In this document: positions 53,807 through 64,000 of the stretch, piece after piece
Position numbering within the stretch: position 1 is the first letter of the stretch
Layout of the letters: each line of letters begins with the position of its first letter
Source of the DNA: Ricordea florida
Lineage: Eukaryota > Cnidaria > Anthozoa > Corallimorpharia > Ricordeidae
Direction: 5' to 3'
Assembly: GCA_949710005.1 (NCBI GenBank)
Contig: OX453279.1
Location: forward strand, 10,338,378 to 10,402,377
Length of the DNA: 64,000 bases
Made by a program: the position numbers and the translations under genes
The notes under the pieces: generated by a model
Told to the model about the DNA's origin: nothing
Seen by the model: only the letters and a program-made list of their open reading frames with translations
Databases searched by the model: none

Positions 53807-56800
53807 TATATCCTACTATAACATATAGATAAAACATTTAAAATGATTCGATAACTTACCCTCGTAGATGACGGTCCTTCTGCCCATACAATCTCTTATA
53901 TGGTTTTTGACAAAAATCTATAAGGCTGAGCGTCCTTGCAACCATCTCTTGGTATTGTCTCTTGTCTTCAAAAATGACTATAATCACGATATAAAATGCA
54001 TTTTAAATTACATATTAAATGCTACAAGATGGTAAAAATTGCATGTTCATCACTAATCTGTGTAAGTAAGACTTATCAGATGAACTTTGGTACTGTCTGA
54101 GCAGTATGCTATAGAGTTAGCTGCCTTAAGCAAATATCTTGACAGCCAAAATACAATACGATTGCGAATTACTATCAATTTGATTTCTTACCAAGATGTT
54201 GCCCTTTCGTAATTACTAAGAATCTGCAAAGTTTTAGAATTGCAAAGATTCGGTAGGCCGACGTATGATAAGATATCTTTTATTTTAGGGCATATAGGCA
54301 ATTGGTCGAGGTGCGCATGCGTAGTAACTAAAAGTAGTTTTCTTAAATCACATGGAAATCTAATCGTTGCAATTAAATTTTTATTCGTCATCCAAAGCTG
54401 AGTCTATATCCTACTATAACATATAGATAAAACATCCAAAATGATTCCATAACTTACCCTCCTAGATGACGGTCTTTCTGCCCATACAATCTCTTATATG
54501 GTTTTTTGACTAAAAATCTATAAGGCTGAGCTTCCTTGCAACCATCTCTTGGTATTTGTTTCTTGTCTTCAAAAATGACTATAATCACGACATAAAATGC
54601 ATTTTAAATTACATATTAAATGCTACAAGATGGTAAAAATTGCATGTTCATCACTACTCTGTGTAATTAAGACTTATCAGAAGAACTTTGGTACTGTCTG
54701 AGCAGTATGCTATAGAGTTAGCTGCCTTAAGCAAATATCTTAACAGCCAAAATACAATACGATATCGAATTACTATCAATTTGATTTCTTACCTAGATGT
54801 TGCCCTTTCGTAATTAGTAAAAATCTGCAAAGTTTTAGAATTGCAAAGATTCGGTAGGCCGACGTATGATAGAATATCTTTAATTTTAAGGCATATAGGC
54901 AATTGGTCGAAGTGCGCATGCGTAGTAACTAAAAGTAGTTTCCTTAAATCACATGGAAATCTAATTGCTGCAGTTAAAATTTTATTCGTCATTCAAAGCT
55001 GAGTCTATATCCTACTATAACATATAGATAAAACATTCAAAATGATGCGATAACTTACCCCCTTAGATGACGGTCCTTCTGCCCATACAATCTCTTATCT
55101 GTTTTTTTTGCAAAAATTCTATAAGGCTTAGCTTTCTTGCAACCATCTCTTGGCATTGTCTCTTGTCTTAAAAAATGACTACAATCACGAGATAAAATGC
55201 ATTTTAAATTACATTTTAAATGCTACAAGATGGTAAAAATTGCATGTTCATCACTAATCTGTGTAATAAAGACTTATCAGATGAACTTTGGTACTGTCTA
55301 AGCAGTATGCTATAGAATTAGCTGCCTTAAGCAAATATCTTGACAGCCAAAATACAATACGATTGCGAATTACTATCAATTTGATTTCTTACCTAGATGT
55401 TGCCCTTTCGTAATTAGTAAAAATCTGCAAAGTTTCAGAATTGCAAAGATTCGGTAGGCCGACGTATGATAGAATATCTTTCATTTTAAGGCATATAGGC
55501 AATTGGTCGAAGTGCGCATGCGTAGTAACTAAAACTAGTTTCCTTAAATCACATGGAAATCTAATCGTTGCAATTCAAATTTTATTCGTCATCCAAAGCT
55601 GAGTCTATATCCTACTATAACACATAGATAAAACATCCAAAAATATTCGATAACTTACCCTCCTAGATGATGGTCCTTCTGCCCATAAAATCTCTTATAT
55701 GGTTTTTGACAAAAATCTATAAGGCTGAGCTTCCTTGCAACCATCTCTTGGTATTTGTTTCTTGTCTTCAAAAATGACTATAATCACGACATAAAATGCA
55801 TTTTAAATTACATATTAAATGCTACAAGATGGTAAAAATTGCATGTTCATCACTAATCTGTGTAATTAAGAGTTATCAGAAGAACTTTGGTACTGTCTGA
55901 GCAGTATGCTATAGAGTTAGCTGCCTTAAGCAAATATCTTAACAGCCAAAATACAATACGATATCGAATTACTATCAATTTGATTTCTTACCTAGATGTT
56001 GCCCTTTCGTAATTAGTAAAAATCTGCAAAGTTTTAGAATTGCAAAGATTCGGTAGGCCGACGTATGATAGAATATCTTTAATTTTAAGGCATATAGGCA
56101 ATTGGTCGAAGTGCGCATGCGTAGTAACTAAAAGTAGTTTCCTTAAATCACATGGAAATCTAATTGCTGCAGTTAAAATTTTATTCGTCATTTAAAGCTG
56201 AGTCTATATCCTAGTATAACATATAGATAAAACATTCAAAATGATGCGATAACTTAACCCCTTAGATGACGGTCCTTCTGCCCATACAATCTCTTATCTG
56301 TTTTTTTTGCAAAAATTCTATAAGGCTTAGCTTTCTTGCAACCATCTCTTGGTATTGTCTCTTGTCTTAAAAAATGACTACAATCACGAGATAAAATGCA
56401 TTTTAAATTACATTTTAAATGCTACAAGATGGTAAAAATTGCATGTTCATCACTAATCTGTGTAATAAAGACTTATCAGATGAACTTTGGTACTGTCTCA
56501 GCAGTATGCTATAGAATTAGCTGCCTTAAGCAAATATCTTGACAGCCAAAATACAATACGATTGCGAATTACTATCAATTTGATTTCTTACCTAGATGTT
56601 GCCCTTTCGTAATTAGTAAAAATCTGCAAAGTTTCAGAATTGCAAAGATTCGGTAGGCCGACGTATGATAGAATATCTTTCATTTTAAGGCATATAGGCA
56701 ATTGGTCGAAGAGCGCATGCGTAGTAACTAAAACTAGTTTCCTTAAATCACATGGAAATCTAATCGCTGCAGTTAAAATTTTATTCGTCATCCAAAGCTG

Positions 56801-59800
56801 AGTCTATATCCTACTATAACATATAGATAAAACATTTAAAATGATTCGATAACTTACCCTCGTAGATGACGGTCCTTCTGCCCATACAATCTCTTATATG
56901 GTTTTTGACAAAAATCTATAAGGCTGAGCGTCCTTGCAACCATCTCTTGGTATTGTCTCTTGTCTTCAAAAATGACTATAATCACGATATAAAATGCATT
57001 TTAAATTACATATTAAATGCTACAAGATGGTAAAAATTGCATGTTCATCACTAATCTGTGTAAGTAAGACTTATCAGATGAACTTTGGTACTGTCTGAGC
57101 AGTATGCTATAGAGTTAGCTGCCTTAAGCAAATATCTTGACAGCCAAAATACAATACGATTGCGAATTACTATCAATTTGATTTCTTACCAAGATGTTGC
57201 CCTTTCGTAATTACTAAGAATCTGCAAAGTTTTAGAATTGCAAAGATTCGGTAGGCCGACGTATGATAAGATATCTTTTATTTTAGGGCATATAGGCAAT
57301 TGGTCGAGGTGCGCATGCGTAGTAACTAAAAGTAGTTTTCTTAAATCACATGGAAATCTAATCGTTGCAATTAAATTTTTATTCGTCATCCAAAGCTGAG
57401 TCTATATCCTACTATAACATATAGATAAAACATCCAAAATGATTCCATAACTTACCCTCCTAGATGACGGTCTTTCTGCCCATACAATCTCTTATATGGT
57501 TTTTTGACTAAAAATCTATAAGGCTGAGCTTCCTTGCAACCATCTCTTGGTATTTGTTTCTTGTCTTCAAAAATGACTATAATCACGACATAAAATGCAT
57601 TTTAAATTACATATTAAATGCTACAAGATGGTAAAAATTGCATGTTCATCACTACTCTGTGTAATTAAGACTTATCAGAAGAACTTTGGTACTGTCTGAG
57701 CAGTATGCTATAGAGTTAGCTGCCTTAAGCAAATATCTTAACAGCCAAAATACAATACGATATCGAATTACTATCAATTTGATTTCTTACCTAGATGTTG
57801 CCCTTTCGTAATTAGTAAAAATCTGCAAAGTTTTAGAATTGCAAAGATTCGGTAGGCCGACGTATGATAGAATATCTTTAATTTTAAGGCATATAGGCAA
57901 TTGGTCGAAGTGCGCATGCGTAGTAACTAAAAGTAGTTTCCTTAAATCACATGGAAATCTAATTGCTGCAGTTAAAATTTTATTCGTCATTCAAAGCTGA
58001 GTCTATATCCTACTATAACATATAGATAAAACATTCAAAATGATGCGATAACTTACCCCCTTAGATGACGGTCCTTCTGCCCATACAATCTCTTATCTGT
58101 TTTTTTTGCAAAAATTCTATAAGGCTTAGCTTTCTTGCAACCATCTCTTGGCATTGTCTCTTGTCTTAAAAAATGACTACAATCACGAGATAAAATGCAT
58201 TTTAAATTACATTTTAAATGCTACAAGATGGTAAAAATTGCATGTTCATCACTAATCTGTGTAATAAAGACTTATCAGATGAACTTTGGTACTGTCTAAG
58301 CAGTATGCTATAGAATTAGCTGCCTTAAGCAAATATCTTGACAGCCAAAATACAATACGATTGCGAATTACTATCAATTTGATTTCTTACCTAGATGTTG
58401 CCCTTTCGTAATTAGTAAAAATCTGCAAAGTTTCAGAATTGCAAAGATTCGGTAGGCCGACGTATGATAGAATATCTTTCATTTTAAGGCATATAGGCAA
58501 TTGGTCGAAGTGCGCATGCGTAGTAACTAAAACTAGTTTCCTTAAATCACATGGAAATCTAATCGTTGCAATTCAAATTTTATTCGTCATCCAAAGCTGA
58601 GTCTATATCCTACTATAACACATAGATAAAACATCCAAAAATATTCGATAACTTACCCTCCTAGATGATGGTCCTTCTGCCCATAAAATCTCTTATATGG
58701 TTTTTGACAAAAATCTATAAGGCTGAGCTTCCTTGCAACCATCTCTTGGTATTTGTTTCTTGTCTTCAAAAATGACTATAATCACGACATAAAATGCATT
58801 TTAAATTACATATTAAATGCTACAAGATGGTAAAAATTGCATGTTCATCACTAATCTGTGTAATTAAGAGTTATCAGAAGAACTTTGGTACTGTCTGAGC
58901 AGTATGCTATAGAGTTAGCTGCCTTAAGCAAATATCTTAACAGCCAAAATACAATACGATATCGAATTACTATCAATTTGATTTCTTACCTAGATGTTGC
59001 CCTTTCGTAATTAGTAAAAATCTGCAAAGTTTTAGAATTGCAAAGATTCGGTAGGCCGACGTATGATAGAATATCTTTAATTTTAAGGCATATAGGCAAT
59101 TGGTCGAAGTGCGCATGCGTAGTAACTAAAAGTAGTTTCCTTAAATCACATGGAAATCTAATTGCTGCAGTTAAAATTTTATTCGTCATTTAAAGCTGAG
59201 TCTATATCCTAGTATAACATATAGATAAAACATTCAAAATGATGCGATAACTTAACCCCTTAGATGACGGTCCTTCTGCCCATACAATCTCTTATCTGTT
59301 TTTTTTGCAAAAATTCTATAAGGCTTAGCTTTCTTGCAACCATCTCTTGGTATTGTCTCTTGTCTTAAAAAATGACTACAATCACGAGATAAAATGCATT
59401 TTAAATTACATTTTAAAGGCTACAAGATGGTAAAAATTGCATGTTCATCACTAATCTGTGTAATAAAGACTTATCAGATGAACTTTGGTACTGTCTAAGC
59501 AGTATGCTATAGAATTAGCTGCCTTAAGCAAATATCTTGACAGCCAAAATACAATACGATTGCGAATTACTATCAATTTGATTTCTTACCTAGATGTTGC
59601 CCTTTCGTAATTAGTAAAAATCTGCAAAGTTTCAGAATTGCAAAGATTCGGTAGGCCGACGTATGATAGAATATCTTTCATTTTAAGGCATATAGGCAAT
59701 TGGTCAAAGTGCGCATGCGTAGTAACTAAAACTAGTTTCCTTAAATTACATGGAAATCTAATCGTTGCAATTCAAATTTTATTCGTCATCCAAAGCTGAG

Positions 59801-61130
59801 TCTATATCCTACTATAACACATAGATAAAACATCCAAAATTATTCGATAACTTACCCTCCTAGATGATGGTCCTTCTGCCCATAAAATCTCTTATATGGT
59901 TTTTGACAAAAATCTATAAGGCTGAGCTTCCTTGCAACCATCTCTTGGTATTTGTTTCTTGTCTTCAAAAATGACTATAATCACGACATAAAATGCATTT
60001 TAAATTACATATTAAATGCTACAAGATGGTAAAAATTGCATGTTCATCACTAATCTGTGTAATTAAGAGTTATCAGAAGAACTTTGGTACTGTCTGAGCA
60101 GTATGCTATAGAGTTAGCTGCCTTAAGCAAATATCTTAACAGCCAAAATACAATACGATATCGAATTACTATCAATTTGATTTCTTACCTAGATGTTGCC
60201 CTTTCGTAATTAGTAAAAATCTGCAAAGTTTTAGAATTGCAAAGATTCGGTAGGCCGACGTATGATAGAATATCTTTAATTTTAAGGCATATAGGCAATT
60301 GGTCGAAGTGCGCATGCGTAGTAACTAAAAGTAGTTTCCTTAAATCACATGGAAATCTAATTGCTGCAGTTAAAATTTTATTCGTCATTCAAAGCTGAGT
60401 CTATATCCTAGTATAACATATAGATAAAACATTCAAAATGATGCGATAACTTACCCCCTTAGATGACGGTCCTTCTGCCCATACAATCTCTTATCTGTTT
60501 TTTTTGCAAAAATTCTATAAGGCTTAGCTTTCTTGCAACCATCTCTTGGTATTGTCTCTTGTCTTAAAAAATGACTACAATCACGAGATAAAATGCATTT
60601 TAAATTACATTTTAAAGGCTACAAGATGGTAAAAATTGCATGTTCATCACTAATCTGTGTAATAAAGACTTATCAGATGAACTTTGGTACTGTCTAAGCA
60701 GTATGCTATAGAATTAGCTGCCTTAAGCAAATATCTTGACAGCCAAAATACAATACGATTGCGAATTACTATCAATTTGATTTCTTACCTAGATGTTGCC
60801 CTTTCGTAATTAGTAAAAATCTGCAAAGTTTCAGAATTGCAAAGATTCGGTAGGCCGACGTATGATAGAATATCTTTCATTTTAAGGCATATAGGCAATT
60901 GGTCAAAGTGCGCATGCGTAGTAACTAAAACTAGTTTCCTTAAATCACATGGAAATCTAATCGTTGCAATTCAAATTTTATTCGTCATCCAAAGCTGAGT
61001 CTATATCCTACTATAACACATAGATAAAACATCCAAAATTATTCGATAACTTACCCTCCTAGATGATGGTCCTTCTGCCCATAAAATCTCTTATATGGTT
61101 TTTGACAAAAATCTATAAGGCTGAGCTTCC
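53807..61130. repeat. Mixed higher-order repeat: 2998-bp and 1199-bp periods
   Basis: The block that begins near 53807 is repeated 2998 bp downstream (54188/57186 and 54789/57787 variants, ACTACTCTGTG at about 54654 and 57652). Inside it, a dimer of about 1199 bp is repeated (54789/55988 and 57787/58986/60185), marked by ACGATATCGAATTAC, which is rare elsewhere in the window. Two nested amplification scales are therefore visible. Confidence 0.8.
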
Positions 61131-61137
61131 TTGCAAC

Positions 61138-64000
61138 CATCTCTTGGTATTTGTTTCTTGTCTTCAAAAATGACTATAATCACGACATAAAATGCATTTT
61201 AAATTACATATTAAATGCTACAAGATGGTAAAAATTGCATGTTCATCACTAATCTGTGTAATTAAGACTTATCAGAAGAACTTTGCTACTGTCTGAGCAG
61301 TATGCTATAGAGTTAGCTGCCTTAAGCAAATATCTTAAAAGCCAAAATACAATACGATTGCGAATTACTATCAATTTGATTTCTTACCTAGATGTTGCCC
61401 TTTCGTAATTAGTAAAAATCTGCAAAGTTTTAGAATTGCAAAGATTCGGTAGGTCGACGTATGATAGAATATCTTTCATTTTAAGGCATATAGGCAATTG
61501 GTCGAAGTGCGCATGCGTAGTAACTTAAACTAGTTTCCTTAAATCACATGGAAATCTAATCGCTGCAGTTAAAGTTTTATTCGTCATCCAAAGCTGAGTC
61601 TATATCCTACTATAACATATAGATAAATCATTCAAAATGATTCGATAACTTACCCTCTTAGATGACGGTCCTTCTGCCCATACAATCTCTTATCTGGTTT
61701 TTTGCAAAAAATCTATAAGGCTGAGCGTCCTTGCAACCATCTCCTTGTATTGTATCTTGTCTTCAAAAACGACTACAATCACGACATAAAATGCATTTTA
61801 AATTACATATTAAATGCTACAAGATGGTAAAAATTGCATGTTCATCACTAATCTGTGTAAGTAAGACTTATCAGATGAACTTTGGTACTGTCTGAGCAGT
61901 ATGCTATAGAATTAGCTCCCTTAAGCAAATATCTTGACAGCCAAAATACAATACGATTGCGAATTACTATCAATTTGATTTCTTACCAAGATGTTGCCCT
62001 TTCGTAATTTTTAAGAATCTGCAAAGTTTTAGAATTGCAAAGATTCGGTAGGCCGACGTATGATAGAATATCTTTAATTTTAAGGCATATAGGCAATTGG
62101 TCGAAGTGCGCATGCGTAGTAACTAAAACTAGTTTCCTTAAATTACATGGAAATCTAATCGTTGCAATTAAAATTTTATTCGTCATCCAAAGCTGAGTCT
62201 ATATCCTACTATAACTTATAGATAAAACATCCAAAAATATTCGATAACTTTTCCTCCTAGATGATGGTCCTTCTGCCCATAAAATCTCTTATATGGTTTT
62301 TGACAAAAATCTATAAGGCTGAGCTTCCTTGCAACCATCTCTTGGTATTTGTTTCTTGTCTTCAAAAATGACTATAATCACGACATAAAATGCATTTTAA
62401 ATTACATATTAAATGCTACAAGATGGTAAAAATTGCATGTTCATCACTAATCTGTGTAATTAAGACTTATCAGAAGAACTTTGCTACTGTCTGAGCAGTA
62501 TGCTATAGAGTTAGCTGCCTTAAGCAAATATCTTAAAAGCCAAAATACAATACGATTGCGAATTACTATCAATTTGATTTCTTACCTAGATGTTGCCCTT
62601 TCGTAATTAGTAAAAATCTGCAAAGTTTTAGAATTGCAAAGATTCGGTAGGTCGACGTATGATAGAATATCTTTCATTTTAAGGCATATAGGCAATTGGT
62701 CGAAGTGCGCATGCGTAGTAACTAAAACTAGTTTCCTTAAATCACATGGAAATCTAATCGCTGCAGTTAAAGTTTTATTCGTCATCCAAAGCTGAGTCTA
62801 TATCCTACTATAACATATAGATAAATCATTCAAAATGATTCGATAACTTACCCTCTTAGATGACGGTCCTTCTGCCCATACAATCTCTTATCTGGTTTTT
62901 TGCAAAAAATCTATAAGGCTGAGCGTCCTTGCAACCATCTCCTTGTATTGTATCTTGTCTTCAAAAACGACTACAATCACGACATAAAATGCATTTTAAA
63001 TTACATATTAAATGCTACAAGATGGTAAAAATTGCATGTTCATCACTAATCTGTGTAAGTAAGACTTATCAGATGAACTTTGGTACTGTCTGAGCAGTAT
63101 GCTATAGAATTAGCTGCCTTAAGCAAATATCTTGACAGCCAAAATACAACACGATTGCGAATTACTATCAATTTGATTTCTTACCAAGATGTTGCCCTTT
63201 CGTAATTACTAAGAATCTGCAAAGTTTTAGAATTGCAAAGATTCAATAGGCCGACGTATGATAAGATATCTTTTATTTTAGGGCATATAGGCAATTGGTC
63301 GAGGTGCGCATGCGTAGTAACTAAAAGTAGTTTCCTTAAATCACATGGAAATCTAATCGTTGCAATTAAAATTTTATTCGTCATCCAAAGCTGAGTCTAT
63401 ATCCTACTATAACATATAGATAAAACATCCAAAATGATTCCATAACTTACCCTCCTAGATGACGGTCTTTCTGCCCATACAATCTCTTATATGGTTTTTT
63501 GACAAAAAATCTATAAGGCTGAGCTTCCTTGCAACCATCTCTTGGTATTTGTTTCTTGTCTTCAAAAATGACTATAATCACGACATAAAATGCATTTTAA
63601 ATTACATATTAAATGCTACAAGATGGTAAAAATTGCATGTTCATCAATAATCTGTGTAATTAAGACTTATCAGAAGAACTTTGGTACTGTCTGAGCAGTA
63701 TGCTATAGAGTTAGCTGCCTTAAGCAAATATCTTAACAGCCAAAATACAATACGATATCGAATTACTATCAATTTGATTTCTTACCTAGATGTTGCCCTT
63801 TCGTAATTAGTAAAAATCTGCAAAGTTTTAGAATTGCAAAGATTCGGTAGGCCGACGTATGATAGAATATCTTTAATTTTAAGGCATATAGGCAATTGGT
63901 CGAAGTGCGCATGCGTAGTAACTAAAAGTAGTTTCCTTAAATCACATGGAAATCTAATTGCTGCAGTTAAAATTTTATTCGTCATTCAAAGCAGAGTCTA
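61138..64000. repeat. Higher-order repeat, dimer period (~1199 bp)
   Basis: Private variants TTTGCTACTGTC (about 61283 and 62483), AGGTCGACG (about 61452 and 62651) and CTCCTTGTATTG (about 61742 and 62940) recur at about 1199 bp. The region is therefore a two-monomer repeat that continues to the window end. Confidence 0.7.
63782..63985 (-). other. Representative of the conserved minus-strand satellite frame (67 codons)
   Basis: About 72 of the roughly 92 monomers keep this frame open. It starts MTNK, continues IRFPCDLRK, LPICLK, ILSYVGLPNLC and NSKTLQI, and usually ends NYERATSR. The stop lies in TAGGTAAGA, so the frame ends at a good splice-donor sequence. A TGCAG just after the start could serve as an acceptor. 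Variant copies carry many amino-acid changes, a 1-bp deletion shifts the end to YEREHLGKK in some, and a T substitution (CTTTAA) stops others early. I recognise no domain. I treat it as a relic of coding sequence inside a satellite, not as a gene, and do not list the other copies separately. Confidence 0.4.

Larger units (their letters stand above)
37873..64000. repeat. Right satellite array, same ~599-bp monomer, ~44 copies
   Basis: This is the same satellite in the same orientation as the left array. It begins in mid-monomer with ATTAAGACTTATCAG, exactly where the left array stops, so the two arrays were once a single array. It runs off the window end at 64000. Variant types differ in proportion from the left array: the FPCDLRKLLLVTTHAHFDQL and FPCDVRKLVLVTTHAHFDQL versions of the minus-strand frame dominate here. 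I found no half-length monomer on this side. No independent gene was seen anywhere in these 26 kb. Confidence 0.97.

Noticed and set aside
1-64000. Each of the ~72 minus-strand frames as a separate small gene
   Set aside because: They are copies of one segment of a satellite monomer, with frequent replacement changes, some early stops and a frameshifted variant. No family is recognised. They are described once as a property of the repeat.
1-64000. CRISPR array (regular direct repeats)
   Set aside because: The repeats are ~599 bp and contiguous with no unique spacers, in an animal genome.

Overview
This window is nuclear DNA from an animal. There is no bacterial-type gene organisation. Two tandem satellite arrays flank a block of nested transposable elements. 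The transposon's main gene shows GT-AG introns, and the retroelement is a metazoan-style non-LTR element. From general familiarity I would guess a marine invertebrate, most likely a cnidarian, but nothing in the sequence proves this.

Layout. Positions 1-28919 and 37873-64000 hold an AT-rich satellite with a monomer of about 599 bp, roughly 48 and 44 copies. All copies are in one orientation, with no other sequence between them. Monomer variants recur at fixed larger spacings (about 3596, 4195, 3893, 1800, 2998 and 1199 bp). The array is therefore built from several local higher-order repeats of different multiplicity (6, 7, 6.5, 3, 5 and 2 monomers). Two monomers are cut to 299 bp, half length. 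About 72 of the roughly 92 monomers keep an open minus-strand frame of 67-71 codons that ends at a splice-donor-like GTAAG. A second donor-like site lies elsewhere in the monomer on the same strand. I read these as remnants of captured gene sequence, not as dozens of real genes.

Positions 28920-37872 are one insertion into a single monomer. It is a DNA transposon with imperfect terminal inverted repeats beginning CACGC(C/T)GGGGATTTT and a 4-bp target duplication ATTA. The satellite monomer continues exactly in phase on the far side. The transposon carries a plus-strand putative transposase of about 808 residues, in four predicted exons all joined in phase 0. A 217-residue gene of unknown function converges on it from the right end.

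The last transposase exon is itself split by a 3.8-kb non-LTR retrotransposon (CR1/L2-like, Jockey group) at about 31094-34894, flanked by a 6-bp duplication AACTTA. Removing the retrotransposon and one duplication copy leaves the transposase frame open across the join. The retrotransposon has one intact 1162-codon frame: an N-terminal segment, a 2A-type ribosome-skipping motif, a PHD finger, an APE-type endonuclease and a reverse transcriptase with YADD. The order of events is therefore satellite array, then DNA transposon, then retrotransposon.

The transposase superfamily, the minus-strand accessory gene and the origin of the satellite monomer are the parts I could not assign.
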